A stretch of 64,000 nt of DNA from Micavibrio aeruginosavorus_D. GTDB lineage: Bacteria; Pseudomonadota; Alphaproteobacteria; Micavibrionales; Micavibrionaceae. The notes under the pieces were generated by a model, which was given only the letters and a program-made list of their open reading frames with translations, was not told the origin of the DNA and ran no database searches. The stretch spans positions 1,426,001 through 1,490,000 of the forward strand of contig NZ_CP195303.1 in NCBI RefSeq assembly GCF_051245535.1. The letters are read 5' to 3'. How positions within the stretch are numbered: the stretch's first letter is position 1; each line of letters begins with the position of its first letter. Positions 33,540-42,826 of the stretch are shown here, one piece after another. The position numbers and the translations under genes are program-made.

Positions 33540-34853
33540 TTAAATCTCTGTAAAGGCTTTATCCTTCGCCATTAAAAGCGGCTTGGCTAAATACTCAAGA
33601 ATGGTGCGACGTCCCGTCACAACTTCGATCATCGCAACCATACCCGGCGTAATCGGCAACGGATTTTCGGCGGTTCCCAGATAATTTTTATCGGTCAAAA
33701 CTTCTACTTCGAAAAACGTCTTGCCCTCTTCATCGGCGATGCTGTTGGCACCGATGCGAACCAGTTTACCCTGGAGGCTGCCATAACGCTGCGCGTTATA
33801 GGCGCTGATCTTGACCTTTACATCCTGACCAATGTCGAGGAAGGCGATATCGTTTGGAGATACGCGCGCGGTGATTTTCAATTCCGGTTCCGCCGGAACG
33901 ATTTCCACCAATTGCTGGGCCGGTTGAATAACACCGCCAATGGTTTTAATGGCAATATTGTTCACCACCCCATCGACCGGCGATTTGATTTCCGCGCGCG
34001 ATACACGATCGCCGAGAGATTTAAGGCTTTCCTGCAACTTTGAAATTTCGGTTTCAACGGCGTTCATTTCGCTTAAAGCTTGCGACCGGAAACGATCCTG
34101 CTGATCTTCGGCTTCTTTCTTTGCCGCGCTCAATTGCGCTTCCAGACCGGTTATTTTTTGACGGTTGGCATTTAACTGCCCCTGAACATCATTCAGTTCG
34201 CGCTCCAACCGGATTTGTTCCAATTTCGGAACGGCTTTTTGCTCGACCATCTTGCGCGTGATAACCAGTTCCTGATTCAACAATCCGGCGCTGGAACTTA
34301 AACGGTTAATCTGCGCTCTGGTTTCAGCGATTTCAGCGACGGCCTTTTCGATCTTGTCTTTGGTGATCGATGTCGCATTGGCCAGTTCGCGTTGGCGCGA
34401 TTCATACAATGCCTTCTCGTTCATGGCGATCGGCATTGCATCTTTCGGGATATCGTCAGGAATAACCAGCGGCTTGCCCGTCGATTCCGCTTCCAATCGC
34501 GCGCGCTTGGCACGCAAGGTCAAGCTTTGCGCCCGGGCACCGCCCTGTTCGGATGAATAAAAAACGTCGGACAGGCGCATCAAAACCTGATCCTTGGTCA
34601 CGCGGTCACCTTCGTGAACCAGCAATTCCTGCAAAATCCCGCCTTCCAGACTTTGGATAATCTGGATTTCACTGGTCGGGACCACCTGTCCCTGACCGCG
34701 CACCAGCATATCGACCTTGGAAAACCCGGCCCACAGGAAGAACAGGACGATCAAACCCACAACGCTGTACAGCATAATGGCCGAAGCGCGCGCCGGGCGC
34801 ATGCGCGTCGCAGCTTCCAATTCGGACATGTAATCGGTTTCACGGATGGTCAT
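33540..34853 (-). CDS. Type I secretion membrane fusion protein (HlyD family)
   Basis: A 437-residue protein with a cytoplasmic start, one membrane helix (about 25-45, MLYSVVGLIVLFFLWAGFSK), and the biotinyl-lipoyl half motif VRGQGQVVPTSEIQIIQSLE. Long coiled-coil helices (about 95-290) and the second half motif (SPVDGVVNNIAIKTIGGVIQ) follow, then a beta-barrel near the C-terminus. It bridges the ABC exporter to the TolC channel. It overlaps the ABC gene by four bases and precedes the cyclase by six. The likely substrate is the FecR/FG-GAP protein encoded opposite. Confidence 0.92.
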   Translation of the reverse strand: MTIRETDYMSELEAATRMRPARASAIMLYSVVGLIVLFFLWAGFSKVDMLVRGQGQVVPTSEIQIIQSLEGGILQELLVHEGDRVTKDQVLMRLSDVFYSSEQGGARAQSLTLRAKRARLEAESTGKPLVIPDDIPKDAMPIAMNEKALYESRQRELANATSITKDKIEKAVAEIAETRAQINRLSSSAGLLNQELVITRKMVEQKAVPKLEQIRLERELNDVQGQLNANRQKITGLEAQLSAAKKEAEDQQDRFRSQALSEMNAVETEISKLQESLKSLGDRVSRAEIKSPVDGVVNNIAIKTIGGVIQPAQQLVEIVPAEPELKITARVSPNDIAFLDIGQDVKVKISAYNAQRYGSLQGKLVRIGANSIADEEGKTFFEVEVLTDKNYLGTAENPLPITPGMVAMIEVVTGRRTILEYLAKPLLMAKDKAFTEI

Positions 34854-37033
34854 GCCGCCCCTCCAGTTTTTGGTGCGGAAATCCCCTGGGCCAGCGCCTG
34901 AATCACTTTTTCGCGCGGACCGTCGATCAAAACGCGCCCCTGATCCATCACGATCAAACGGTCCACCAATCCCAGCAAATGTTGACGGTGCGTAATCAGG
35001 ATCAATGTCTTGCCTTCGGACTGCCCGCGGATATGACGCACGAAAGCCTCTTCGGCCTGCATGTCCATCGCGTTGGTCGGCTCATCGCACACCATGATGG
35101 CGGGGCTAAGCAGCATGGCACGTGCCAGCGCAATCGCCTGACGTTGCCCACCGGACAGACCCGCTCCCTGTTCACCCACCGGCGCGTCATAGCCCATCGG
35201 GTGGCGCGATACGAATTCATGCACGCCCGACGCCATGGATGCGGCCAGAATTTCTTCCTCGGTCGCCTGCGGACGGGCGATGGAGATGTTTTCACGCACC
35301 GACCCACGGAACAGAACAATATCCTGCGCGATATAGGCAATGTTCCGGCGCAAATCCGCCGGATCAATCTGGCGGTAGTCGGTATCATCGGCGAATAATG
35401 TTCCGGCCTTCGGTTCATACAGCCCGGTAATCAACCGCGCCACGGTGCTTTTCCCCGAACCAACGCGCCCGACAATGCCGACCTTCTCCCCATGCTCAAT
35501 GGTAAAGGTGACATCGCGCAGAATGTCGCGGTCGGTATGCGGATAGGCAAAGGTTACATTTTCAAACTTGATCTTGCCGTTCAGCACCGGGCGGTGCAGG
35601 AAATTTTTATGCGGCGGGCGTTCCACCGGATTGGCCATAAATTCGTTCAGCGATTTCAGGGCGCGCATCGTCTGGTGATACCGCGACATCAACCCGGCAA
35701 TCTGCCCGATCGGGGCAATGGCCCGCCCGCTCAGCAACACGCAGGCAATCAACGCCCCCATGGTGATCGATTGATCGCGCACCAGATACATGCCCAACAA
35801 CACCGCCGCCACGCTGGCCGCTTGTTGCAGGAAGGTGGCAATGTTCACGCCCATGGCGGAATAAAAACGCGATGTTTGCGCATGCGCCGCCGCATCGGCG
35901 GCCATTTCGCCATAACGGGCACGCAAACGACCATCGGCCCCAATCGCCTTGATGGTTTCCAGACCGTGAATGGTTTCCACCAGAAGACCGTGTTTGGCTT
36001 CCGCCGTGTACATGGTTTTGCGCACCGCCGCCTGCAACGGAATTTGCACCATCCAGCCCACAGCCGCCGCCACGGCAATCAACGACCCCAGCAGCAACGC
36101 AATCGGACCACCCAGCACCCAGATGACCGCCAGAAACAACAAGGTAAACGGCAGATCGACCAACGTGGTGACCGTGGCCGATGTCATAAATTCGCGCACG
36201 GAATCAAATTCGCGCAACATGTTGGCAAAGGCCCCGCCCGATGGCGGACGGGCCGAGAGTTTCATATCCAGCAATTGCCCATAGATGCGCCGCGCCGCCA
36301 CCACATCAATTTTACGCCCGGCAAAATCAATGAAGTACCCGCGCAAGGTCCGCATCAGGAAATCAAAACCAAAAATGGTCAGTGCCCCGATCCCCAACAC
36401 CCATCCGGTTTCCACCGCAGCATTGGGAATAACACGGTCATACACCGTCATGATAAAAATCGGGCTGGTCAGCGCGAACATATTGATCATAACAGCGGCC
36501 AGACCAACCTGCCCGTAAATCGCGCTGTTGTTCAGGAACGGACCCCAGAACCAATGACGGTCGGTGTCCTGTAAATGCGGGGCCTGCGGGTCCTGAAATT
36601 CGGCATTGGGGTGAATATAGATGACGTACCCGCCATAATTCTTATCCAGCGCATCAATCGCCACATCTTTTTCCGCCCCGGTTTCGGGCAGGAACACGCG
36701 CGCCGTATTTTGATCCAGATCCAGCGCCAGCAAAACACACGCCCCGCCCCCCTGCATCACCAAGACAACAGGCAAAGCATAGGACGAAACATGCGTAACG
36801 GTTTTGCGTTTAACGATGCTGGTTTTCAGGCCAATGCGACCCGCGGCCTCGCAAAATAAATTCGGGCCCATGCCGCGTTCATCATAGGGCATACCGGCAT
36901 GCAAAGCTTCGGCCGAGCGGGCATGGCCAAAATGCCCGGTCAGAAAAACCAGACAATTCAGAAGCGGATCGACCGATTGCGCCGATGGAATAACAGGATG
37001 TTGTGTTGGCGAATCCACAGGTGCGTCATTCAT
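34850..37033 (-). CDS. Type I secretion ABC exporter with C39-like domain (LapB/HlyB type)
   Basis: A 727-residue exporter. Residues about 1-140 form a C39-like domain: DPLLNCLVFLTGHFGHARSA matches the degenerate form of LapB-type transporters, so it should bind rather than cleave the substrate. Six membrane helices (about 160-440) follow. The ATPase has GRVGSGKSTVARL (Walker A), LSGGQRQAIALARAML (signature) and IMVCDEPTNAMD (Walker B). I chose the ATG at 37033 (MNDAPVDSPTQ), which overlaps the tolC stop by eight bases; the longer frame adds a basic tail encoded within tolC. LapB-type exporters usually secrete large adhesins, which suits the neighbour. Confidence 0.93.
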   Translation of the reverse strand: MNDAPVDSPTQHPVIPSAQSVDPLLNCLVFLTGHFGHARSAEALHAGMPYDERGMGPNLFCEAAGRIGLKTSIVKRKTVTHVSSYALPVVLVMQGGGACVLLALDLDQNTARVFLPETGAEKDVAIDALDKNYGGYVIYIHPNAEFQDPQAPHLQDTDRHWFWGPFLNNSAIYGQVGLAAVMINMFALTSPIFIMTVYDRVIPNAAVETGWVLGIGALTIFGFDFLMRTLRGYFIDFAGRKIDVVAARRIYGQLLDMKLSARPPSGGAFANMLREFDSVREFMTSATVTTLVDLPFTLLFLAVIWVLGGPIALLLGSLIAVAAAVGWMVQIPLQAAVRKTMYTAEAKHGLLVETIHGLETIKAIGADGRLRARYGEMAADAAAHAQTSRFYSAMGVNIATFLQQAASVAAVLLGMYLVRDQSITMGALIACVLLSGRAIAPIGQIAGLMSRYHQTMRALKSLNEFMANPVERPPHKNFLHRPVLNGKIKFENVTFAYPHTDRDILRDVTFTIEHGEKVGIVGRVGSGKSTVARLITGLYEPKAGTLFADDTDYRQIDPADLRRNIAYIAQDIVLFRGSVRENISIARPQATEEEILAASMASGVHEFVSRHPMGYDAPVGEQGAGLSGGQRQAIALARAMLLSPAIMVCDEPTNAMDMQAEEAFVRHIRGQSEGKTLILITHRQHLLGLVDRLIVMDQGRVLIDGPREKVIQALAQGISAPKTGGAA

Positions 37034-38462
37034 GCGCCGCGCCCGTTTCCGCTTTTGCATCTTCGTGCGCTTCGTCCTGCGCGTCTTTCTGGTCATCTTT
37101 CTGGGCGGATACGATGCTCATCGCATCTTGTAAATCCCCCATATTGGCCAGCACGGCATATTGCGCGGCCAGATGACGGTAATCGGCATTCACAACACCC
37201 AAACGGGCATTGAAATTGTTGTTTTCCGCCTGCAACAGATTCAGCAACGTCACCCGTGCCGCTTCAAACTGCTTTTCATAGGTGGTCAGAAGGTCTTTGG
37301 TTACACCAACACGGTCGCGGCCATTCTCCAAACGATCCTTAGCGGCCTGCATTTCGGCATACGATGTACGGATCTGGCGTTCGATATTGCGGCTGATTTC
37401 ATCGCGGCGCGCTTGGCTTTCGGCATAACGGCTGCTGGCCTTACGAATGCGGGCCAGTTCCGCCCCACCGGTGGAGAATGTCCAATCCATGCGCACGACG
37501 GCTTTGGCATCGACCACTTCGCCACCGATAATATCGGCTTGGTCTTTTTTCAGGTAAGACAGCTCACCACTGAAATCGGGGTAGAGCGCCCCCTTCTCGG
37601 CCTCCGCATCGCGGGCGAAGGCTTCCTTCGTTTCATCGGCCACGCGCAAGGCCGGATGTTCCTGCAACGCCATGGTCACGGCCGCATCCACATCCGCCAA
37701 AACGGCATCAGACGGCAAATCCGGACGGATCAGCGGATCGGCCGGTGCTTGCCCCACCACTTCGCGGTATTCGGCGACGGCCTTGGCAAATTCGCCTTCA
37801 ATTTCGACTTGCGTGCTGTCCAGTTGGATTTGGATGTCATGCGCCTGCACCGCCATGGATTCATCGGCGGCGCCCTGCTCCACCATGGAATCAATGCGCG
37901 TGCGGTAATCGGCGATCAACTTGTTATGATCGGTAATCATCGTTACGGCCTCTTTGGTCCGCAACACATCGAGATAGGCCAGCACAACGCGCAGACCCAG
38001 ATTTTCCCGCACATCAATGACATTGCTTCCAGCGGAACGCACGCGCGCATCGGCCGCATCAACACGATTGGACGTTTCCAATCCATCCCAGATCATCTGG
38101 CGTACGGCCACGCTGCCTTCATACAGCCATGAATACCCGGCACCCCGTTCAACGGTCAGGCCGCGGCTGGTGCTGTTGTCGCCATAGATGCGGCCCATCG
38201 CGCCATTGGCGTTCAGTTCAGGATAGAAACCGGATCGCTGTTCCTGTTTTTCCTCAGCATAATAATCCTGGCTCTTCATCGCGGCCCGCACCGTGGGGTG
38301 CGCGTTCAGCGCCGAGACCATTGCATCCTGCAACGTTTCCGCCTGCGCGCCCGCGGCAAAGCCAAAACCCGACACACCCGCAAGGACAGCAAACGCCGCC
38401 GTGCGCGCCAACAAAAAGGCCCGCGGGGGGATAGACGGGAAAAGTTTCAATGACATGGACAT
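37026..38462 (-). CDS. TolC-family outer membrane channel of the type I secretion system
   Basis: A 478-residue protein with a signal peptide ending near GAQAETLQDAM. Two repeats of the outer-membrane-efflux family are visible (LQDAMVSALNAHPTVRAAMK and MALQEHPALRVADETKEAF), with coiled-coil helices between them. The C-terminal 25 residues are acidic and lysine-rich (KDDQKDAQDEAHEDAKAE), likely periplasmic and disordered. It is the first gene of the secretion operon. No good Shine-Dalgarno site precedes either candidate ATG (38462 or 38456); TTATAAAAC upstream could be a -10. The 322 bases to pntAA hold both divergent promoters and no gene. Confidence 0.9.
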   Translation of the reverse strand: MSMSLKLFPSIPPRAFLLARTAAFAVLAGVSGFGFAAGAQAETLQDAMVSALNAHPTVRAAMKSQDYYAEEKQEQRSGFYPELNANGAMGRIYGDNSTSRGLTVERGAGYSWLYEGSVAVRQMIWDGLETSNRVDAADARVRSAGSNVIDVRENLGLRVVLAYLDVLRTKEAVTMITDHNKLIADYRTRIDSMVEQGAADESMAVQAHDIQIQLDSTQVEIEGEFAKAVAEYREVVGQAPADPLIRPDLPSDAVLADVDAAVTMALQEHPALRVADETKEAFARDAEAEKGALYPDFSGELSYLKKDQADIIGGEVVDAKAVVRMDWTFSTGGAELARIRKASSRYAESQARRDEISRNIERQIRTSYAEMQAAKDRLENGRDRVGVTKDLLTTYEKQFEAARVTLLNLLQAENNNFNARLGVVNADYRHLAAQYAVLANMGDLQDAMSIVSAQKDDQKDAQDEAHEDAKAETGAAHE

Positions 38463-38783
38463 ACAGGAGCGCGTTCGTTTTATAAGAACAAAGAATAGCC
38501 CCTTGAATCTAAACAAAAACGCAGCAACAGGCAAGGCCGCAGACCGAGATGCAGGCCAATTGCACCGCGTGCGTGCAGTGCGCCATCGATACGCGCCCCA
38601 CAAATCCCGATTGTCAGGGGCGCAGGCTTCACAAAAAGCGCCATATCTGCCATGGTTTTACGGCGCGGCGATCGCGCGAGAATCAGATGAAAAAGCAAAT
38701 ACCATAATGATTTTTCAGAACATCGATTCTTTTCAAGCAGACCTCCGGCCTACGCGCCGGATTTATCAAGGGATCTTACGACC

Positions 38784-39965
38784 GTGAGTCTGACACTCTT
38801 TATTCCCAAAGAAACCGCCCCCGCCGAGCGCCGCGTCGCCGCCACACCCGACACCGTCAAAAAACTGATCGCGCAAGGATGCAGCATTCGCATTGAACGG
38901 GATGCAGGGACGCAATCGTCCATTCCCGACGCACTCTATAAAGACGCGGGCGCGACGATTATCGATAACGCGGCCGATGGCTTCGCGCAGGCCGATATCG
39001 TCCTGAAGGTTCAGGCCCCCACCACCGACGAAGCCGCCAAGATCAAAAAAGGTGCGTTGCTGGTGTGCATGATGGCCCCGTACCAGAACGCAGATTTGAT
39101 TGGCGCATTGGCGAAACAAGGCATCGACGTGTTTTCGATGGAGCTGGTGCCCCGCATCACCCGGGCGCAGGCGATGGACGTTTTGTCATCGCAATCCAAC
39201 CTGGCCGGATATAAGGCGGTTCTGGATGCCACCGAACAATTCAACCGCGCCTTCCCCATGATGATGACCGCCGCGGGCACCGTGCCCCCGGCCCGCGTCT
39301 TTATTATGGGTGTTGGCGTTGCCGGATTGCAGGCCATTGCCACCGCCAAACGTCTGGGCGCCATCGTATCCGCCACCGACGTGCGCGCGGCGACGAAGGA
39401 ACAGGTTCAATCCCTCGGCGCGTCATTCGTGATGGTTGAAGATGAAGAATCCAAAGCCGCCGAAACCGCAGGCGGGTACGCCAAGGAAATGTCCGATGCG
39501 TACAAAGCGAAACAAGCGACCCTGATCGCCGAAACAATCGCGAAGCAGGACATTGTGATTACCACCGCATTGATCCCCGGACGCAAGGCCCCCACGCTGG
39601 TCACATCCGCCATGGTAAAAACCATGAAACCCGGATCGGTGATTGTCGATCTGGCGGTCGAGCAAGGCGGAAACTGCGAACTGTCAAAAGTTGGGGAAGT
39701 GGTTGATGTCGACGGCGTGAAAATTGTTGGCCACCGTAACGTGCCCAGCCGCCTGTCCGCCAACGCCTCGGCGCTGTATGCGAAAAACCTGCTGAACCTT
39801 CTGGGCCTTGTGTTGAACAAGGACGGCGCGAAGGACATTCCGTGGGATGACGATATTATCAAGGGCGTGGCCCTGACCCGTGACGGTGCGTTGATCCATC
39901 CGCAATTTGGCGGCCCCCAACCTGCACCGAAAGAACAACCGACAGAGAAGGCAGCCGCACAATGA
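38784..39965 (+). CDS. pntAA: NAD(P) transhydrogenase subunit alpha, part 1
   Basis: A 393-residue NAD-binding domain I protein. FIPKETAPAERRVAATPDTV opens the protein; VFIMGVGVAGLQAIATAKRL (about 171-190) is the Rossmann motif; MVKTMKPGSVIVDLAVEQGG lies near 276-295. The split into pntAA, pntAB and pntB is the alphaproteobacterial form. The enzyme uses the proton gradient to move hydride from NADH to NADP. The start is a GTG at 38784 with AAGGGAT upstream. The stop overlaps the pntAB start by four bases. Confidence 0.93.
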   Translation: MSLTLFIPKETAPAERRVAATPDTVKKLIAQGCSIRIERDAGTQSSIPDALYKDAGATIIDNAADGFAQADIVLKVQAPTTDEAAKIKKGALLVCMMAPYQNADLIGALAKQGIDVFSMELVPRITRAQAMDVLSSQSNLAGYKAVLDATEQFNRAFPMMMTAAGTVPPARVFIMGVGVAGLQAIATAKRLGAIVSATDVRAATKEQVQSLGASFVMVEDEESKAAETAGGYAKEMSDAYKAKQATLIAETIAKQDIVITTALIPGRKAPTLVTSAMVKTMKPGSVIVDLAVEQGGNCELSKVGEVVDVDGVKIVGHRNVPSRLSANASALYAKNLLNLLGLVLNKDGAKDIPWDDDIIKGVALTRDGALIHPQFGGPQPAPKEQPTEKAAAQ

Positions 39966-40387
39966 CCAGCGAATCCCAAACCGATTTGAGCAATAACGCC
40001 GTCGATCTGGCCAACGCCGCCCGGTCATTGGCTGATCAAGCCGCCACACTGGCCATGCAAGCCGGGCAAACCATATCGGATAGCGGCGCGGCCCATGGCG
40101 GCGATGCGTTTCTGATCACCGGATTGACCGTATTCGTTCTGGCCTGCTTCGTCGGCTATTACGTGGTGTGGAAGGTGACGCCCGCTCTGCACTCCCCGTT
40201 GATGGGTATTACCAACGCGATTTCATCGGTCATTATCGTCGGCGCATTGATCGCCGCCGGCCCGTCCGATTTTTCATTTTCAAAGGTTCTTGGTTTTCTG
40301 GCCGTCATGCTGGCCTCCGTCAATATCTTTGGCGGCTTCATCATCACGCGGCGCATGCTGCATATGTTTAAGAAAAAGGGAGCATAA
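39962..40387 (+). CDS. pntAB: NAD(P) transhydrogenase subunit alpha, part 2 (membrane)
   Basis: A 141-residue protein with a longer than usual polar N-terminus (about 50 residues, rich in A, Q and D), then three membrane helices: FLITGLTVFVLACFVGYYVV, ITNAISSVIIVGALIAAG and FLAVMLASVNIFGGFIITRR. VTPALHSPLMGITNAISSVI is the family signature. It forms part of the proton channel domain II. Five bases separate it from the orphan gene that is wedged before pntB. Confidence 0.92.
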   Translation: MTSESQTDLSNNAVDLANAARSLADQAATLAMQAGQTISDSGAAHGGDAFLITGLTVFVLACFVGYYVVWKVTPALHSPLMGITNAISSVIIVGALIAAGPSDFSFSKVLGFLAVMLASVNIFGGFIITRRMLHMFKKKGA

Positions 40388-40392
40388 AAAGA

Positions 40393-40662
40393 ATGAACAT
40401 GAAACCGCACCCATCCAAACCGATGGATATCACCATTGAATATACCGGCCCCATCAATGGCTATGCCTTGTGGGAGAAGAAAAGTTCTCTCAGCAATGCC
40501 TTCAACTCCATCTCTGGCATTCTGAACCGCCATGGCGCCACGCTTTATAAAGATAGCTGGACCATTTACGACCCGATTGCAGATGCATCGGTTCCGACCG
40601 CGAATGTACGGTCACTGTTATTTGAACTGCGCCCACTGGGCTTTATCGTCCGACGCGGCTGA
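40393..40662 (+). CDS. Small protein of unknown function inserted between pntAB and pntB
   Basis: An 89-residue soluble protein: MDITIEYTGPINGYALWEKK, then a helix (SSLSNAFNSISGILNRHGAT) and a beta-rich end (LLFELRPLGFIVRRG). The alternation suggests a compact alpha/beta domain. I do not recognise it. It has the same strand and tight spacing as the pnt genes (5 bases from pntAB, 35 to pntB, with TTTAGGAAT before pntB), so it is surely co-transcribed. An accessory role for the transhydrogenase is possible, but nothing in the sequence proves it. Confidence 0.65.
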   Translation: MNMKPHPSKPMDITIEYTGPINGYALWEKKSSLSNAFNSISGILNRHGATLYKDSWTIYDPIADASVPTANVRSLLFELRPLGFIVRRG

Positions 40663-40697
40663 CATCGTCTAAACACCATCTTTAGGAATAGATAAAC

Positions 40698-42095
40698 ATG
40701 GCATCGCTTGCCCCCCTCTTCTACCTGATCGCGTCCGTCTGCTTCATCATGGCGCTGCGCGGATTATCCAGCCCGGAAAGCGCGCGCCGCGGTGTCGTTT
40801 ACGGCATGGTGGGCATGGCGCTGGCCGTGGCGACCACGTTGATGATGCCCGGCGTTGTCTCTTACTTCTGGATTATCCCGGCCATCGTCATTGGCGGATC
40901 GATCGGGACGGGCATTGCCCTGAAAATCCAGATGACCGCGTTGCCGCAATTGATGGCGGCCTTCCACTCGCTGGTGGGTCTGGCGGCTGTGTTCGTGGCC
41001 TCTGCCGCATTTACAAACCCGGAGGCTTATAATATCGGCCAATCCGGCGCGATCCGCCTGAACAGCCTGATTGAAATGGCGCTGGGCACGGCGATTGGCG
41101 CGGTGACGTTCACCGGGTCCATCATCGCATGGGGAAAATTGCAGGGCACGATTTCCGGCAAGCCGCTGACCTTCCCCGGCCAGCACAAGCTGAACGCGTT
41201 GCTCGGCTGCCTGCTGCTCTTCTTCCTGATCATGCTGTGTGTGACGCAAAGCGGCATCTGGTTCATCGCCATCGTTGCCCTCGCGCTGGCGCTGGGCATT
41301 CTGATGATCGTTCCGATCGGCGGTGCGGATATGCCGGTGATTGTGTCGATGCTCAACTCTTACTCCGGCTGGGCGGCGGCGGGCATTGGCTTCACCCTGC
41401 ACAACAATTTGCTGATCATCGTCGGCGCGTTGGTCGGGGCATCGGGTGCAATCCTGTCCTATATCATGTGCAAGGGGATGAACCGCTCCTTCCTGAACGT
41501 CCTGCTGGGTGGTTTTGGGAATGATGCGTCGGCCTCCGGTGGTCCGGCGGCGGATGCGGGCGATCGCCCGGTGAAAATCGGCTCCGCTGATGATGCGGCC
41601 TATATCATGAAAAACGCATCCAGCGTCATCGTGGTTCCGGGATACGGCATGGCCGTGGCCCAGGCCCAGCACGCCCTGCGCGAAATGGCCGACATTCTGA
41701 AGAAAGAAGGCGTCAGCGTAAAATACGCCATCCACCCCGTCGCGGGCCGCATGCCCGGCCACATGAACGTGCTTCTGGCCGAAGCCAACGTGCCGTATGA
41801 CGAAGTGTTCGAACTGGAAGACATCAACCGCGACTTCGCCCAAACCGATGTTGTCTATGTCATTGGTGCCAACGACATCACCAACCCGGCGGCCAAAACC
41901 GACCCGACCTCCCCGATTTACGGCATGCCCATTCTGGACGTGGCAAAATCGAAAACGGTGCTGTTCGTCAAACGCTCACTCGGCTCCGGTTACGCCGGTG
42001 TGGACAACCCGATGTTCTATCAGGACAACACCATGATGCTGCTGGGCGATGCCAAGGCGATGACGGAAAGCATTGTCAAAGGGTTAGAACACTAA
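40698..42095 (+). CDS. pntB: NAD(P) transhydrogenase subunit beta
   Basis: A 465-residue protein with eight or nine membrane helices (about residues 1-260) and a C-terminal NADP-binding domain III: VIVVPGYGMAVAQAQHALRE (about 311-330), AIHPVAGRMPGHMNVLLAEA and VYVIGANDITNPAAKTDPTS (about 391-410). All are strongly conserved in PntB. With PntAA and PntAB it forms the proton-pumping transhydrogenase of the inner membrane. A strong terminator follows at 42129-42164. Confidence 0.95.
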   Translation: MASLAPLFYLIASVCFIMALRGLSSPESARRGVVYGMVGMALAVATTLMMPGVVSYFWIIPAIVIGGSIGTGIALKIQMTALPQLMAAFHSLVGLAAVFVASAAFTNPEAYNIGQSGAIRLNSLIEMALGTAIGAVTFTGSIIAWGKLQGTISGKPLTFPGQHKLNALLGCLLLFFLIMLCVTQSGIWFIAIVALALALGILMIVPIGGADMPVIVSMLNSYSGWAAAGIGFTLHNNLLIIVGALVGASGAILSYIMCKGMNRSFLNVLLGGFGNDASASGGPAADAGDRPVKIGSADDAAYIMKNASSVIVVPGYGMAVAQAQHALREMADILKKEGVSVKYAIHPVAGRMPGHMNVLLAEANVPYDEVFELEDINRDFAQTDVVYVIGANDITNPAAKTDPTSPIYGMPILDVAKSKTVLFVKRSLGSGYAGVDNPMFYQDNTMMLLGDAKAMTESIVKGLEH

Positions 42096-42128
42096 CCCTT
42101 TCTAGAAAAACCACAAAAATACACCAAA

Positions 42129-42164
42129 TGGGGCGCAAAAATCACATTTTGCGCCCCATTTTTG
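42129..42164 (+). terminator. Terminator after pntB
   Basis: TGGGGCGCAAAA pairs exactly with TTTTGCGCCCCA around an eight-base loop, followed by five T. Confidence 0.9.
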
Positions 42165-42232
42165 CCCCTTTCGACCGTGAGAATGGGAACATAAGGTTTT
42201 TAACCGTCGGATCTTTAATCGGAGTGGGATCA

Positions 42233-42616
42233 ATGAAAAATATCAAATTATACGTTCTGGGTACTGTTCTGGTCAGCGCGTTGAGCGTGCCTGTTGCTGT
42301 GCGTGCCGAAGAGATTGCTGGCGATGCCGCGAATGATGCGATGAAACGCCCGCCTGCTGGCGAGCGTATGATGGAAGCGCTGGACACCGATAAATCCGGC
42401 GACGTATCGCTGGAAGAGTTTCAGGCCAAACACGCCGAACAATTCAAAACCATGGATGCCAACAGTGATGGCAAATTGACCAAGGATGAAATTGGCAAAG
42501 CCCACGATGCACGCAAAGCCAAAATGCAAGAGCGTATGCAGGAAAAACGCGAGCAAATGAAAGATAAAGCAGCGAAAGACGCGGCCCCTGCAGAAGAAGC
42601 CCCGAAAGCTGAATAA
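42233..42616 (+). CDS. Periplasmic EF-hand calcium-binding protein
   Basis: A 127-residue protein with a signal peptide (about 1-25, ending AVRAEE) and two EF-hand loops, DTDKSGDVSLEEF (about 51-63) and DANSDGKLTKDEI (about 73-85), both with complete ligand positions. A lysine-, methionine- and alanine-rich helical tail follows (MQERMQEKREQMKDKAAK). It probably binds Ca2+ outside the inner membrane; the partner is unknown. The start at 42233 has GGAG eight bases upstream. The longer frame from 42128 runs through the pntB terminator and is rejected. Confidence 0.85.
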   Translation: MKNIKLYVLGTVLVSALSVPVAVRAEEIAGDAANDAMKRPPAGERMMEALDTDKSGDVSLEEFQAKHAEQFKTMDANSDGKLTKDEIGKAHDARKAKMQERMQEKREQMKDKAAKDAAPAEEAPKAE

Positions 42617-42634
42617 CGCATAAACAATTCCCCG

Positions 42635-42697
42635 CACGGATTTGTTTTGGGCCTGTTCCTCCTCCCCCGTTGGTGGCCCACTTACAAACAATCCGTG
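42635..42697 (+). other. Large two-part hairpin in the EF-hand 3' region
   Basis: CACGGATTTGTTT pairs with AAACAATCCGTG (one bulge), enclosing TGGGCC/GGCCCA. It starts 18 bases after the stop codon and precedes a run of terminator hairpins. Confidence 0.55.
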
Positions 42698-42705
42698 AAC
42701 CCGAA

Positions 42706-42742
42706 CCCCGGATCAGTGTCCCCCCTGATCCGGGGGTTTTTT
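42706..42742 (+). terminator. Terminator downstream of the EF-hand gene
   Basis: CCCCGGATCAG pairs with CTGATCCGGGG around TGTCCCCC, followed by TTTTTT. Its 3' half and the following bases recur at 42833-42866. Confidence 0.85.
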
Positions 42743-42748
42743 ATTTGC

Positions 42749-42826
42749 GCGTTGCGGGTGCAACGCTTTTTTATGGACGCATTGCGAGTGCAACGCTTTT
42801 TTATGGACGCGTTGCGAGTGCAACGC
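42749..42826 (+). repeat. Three tandem 30-bp terminator-like hairpin repeats
   Basis: Units begin at 42749, 42779 and 42809. Each has GCGTTGC or GCATTGC, a GRGT loop and GCAACGC; the first two are followed by TTTTTTATGGAC, the third by GGGG and a copied terminator 3' half. Every unit is a seven-base-pair stem (one mismatch in unit 2) with a tetraloop. Confidence 0.85.

Noticed and set aside
42128..42232. N-terminal extension of the EF-hand protein
   Set aside because: The extension runs through the pntB terminator hairpin; the signal peptide and ribosome site support the start at 42233.
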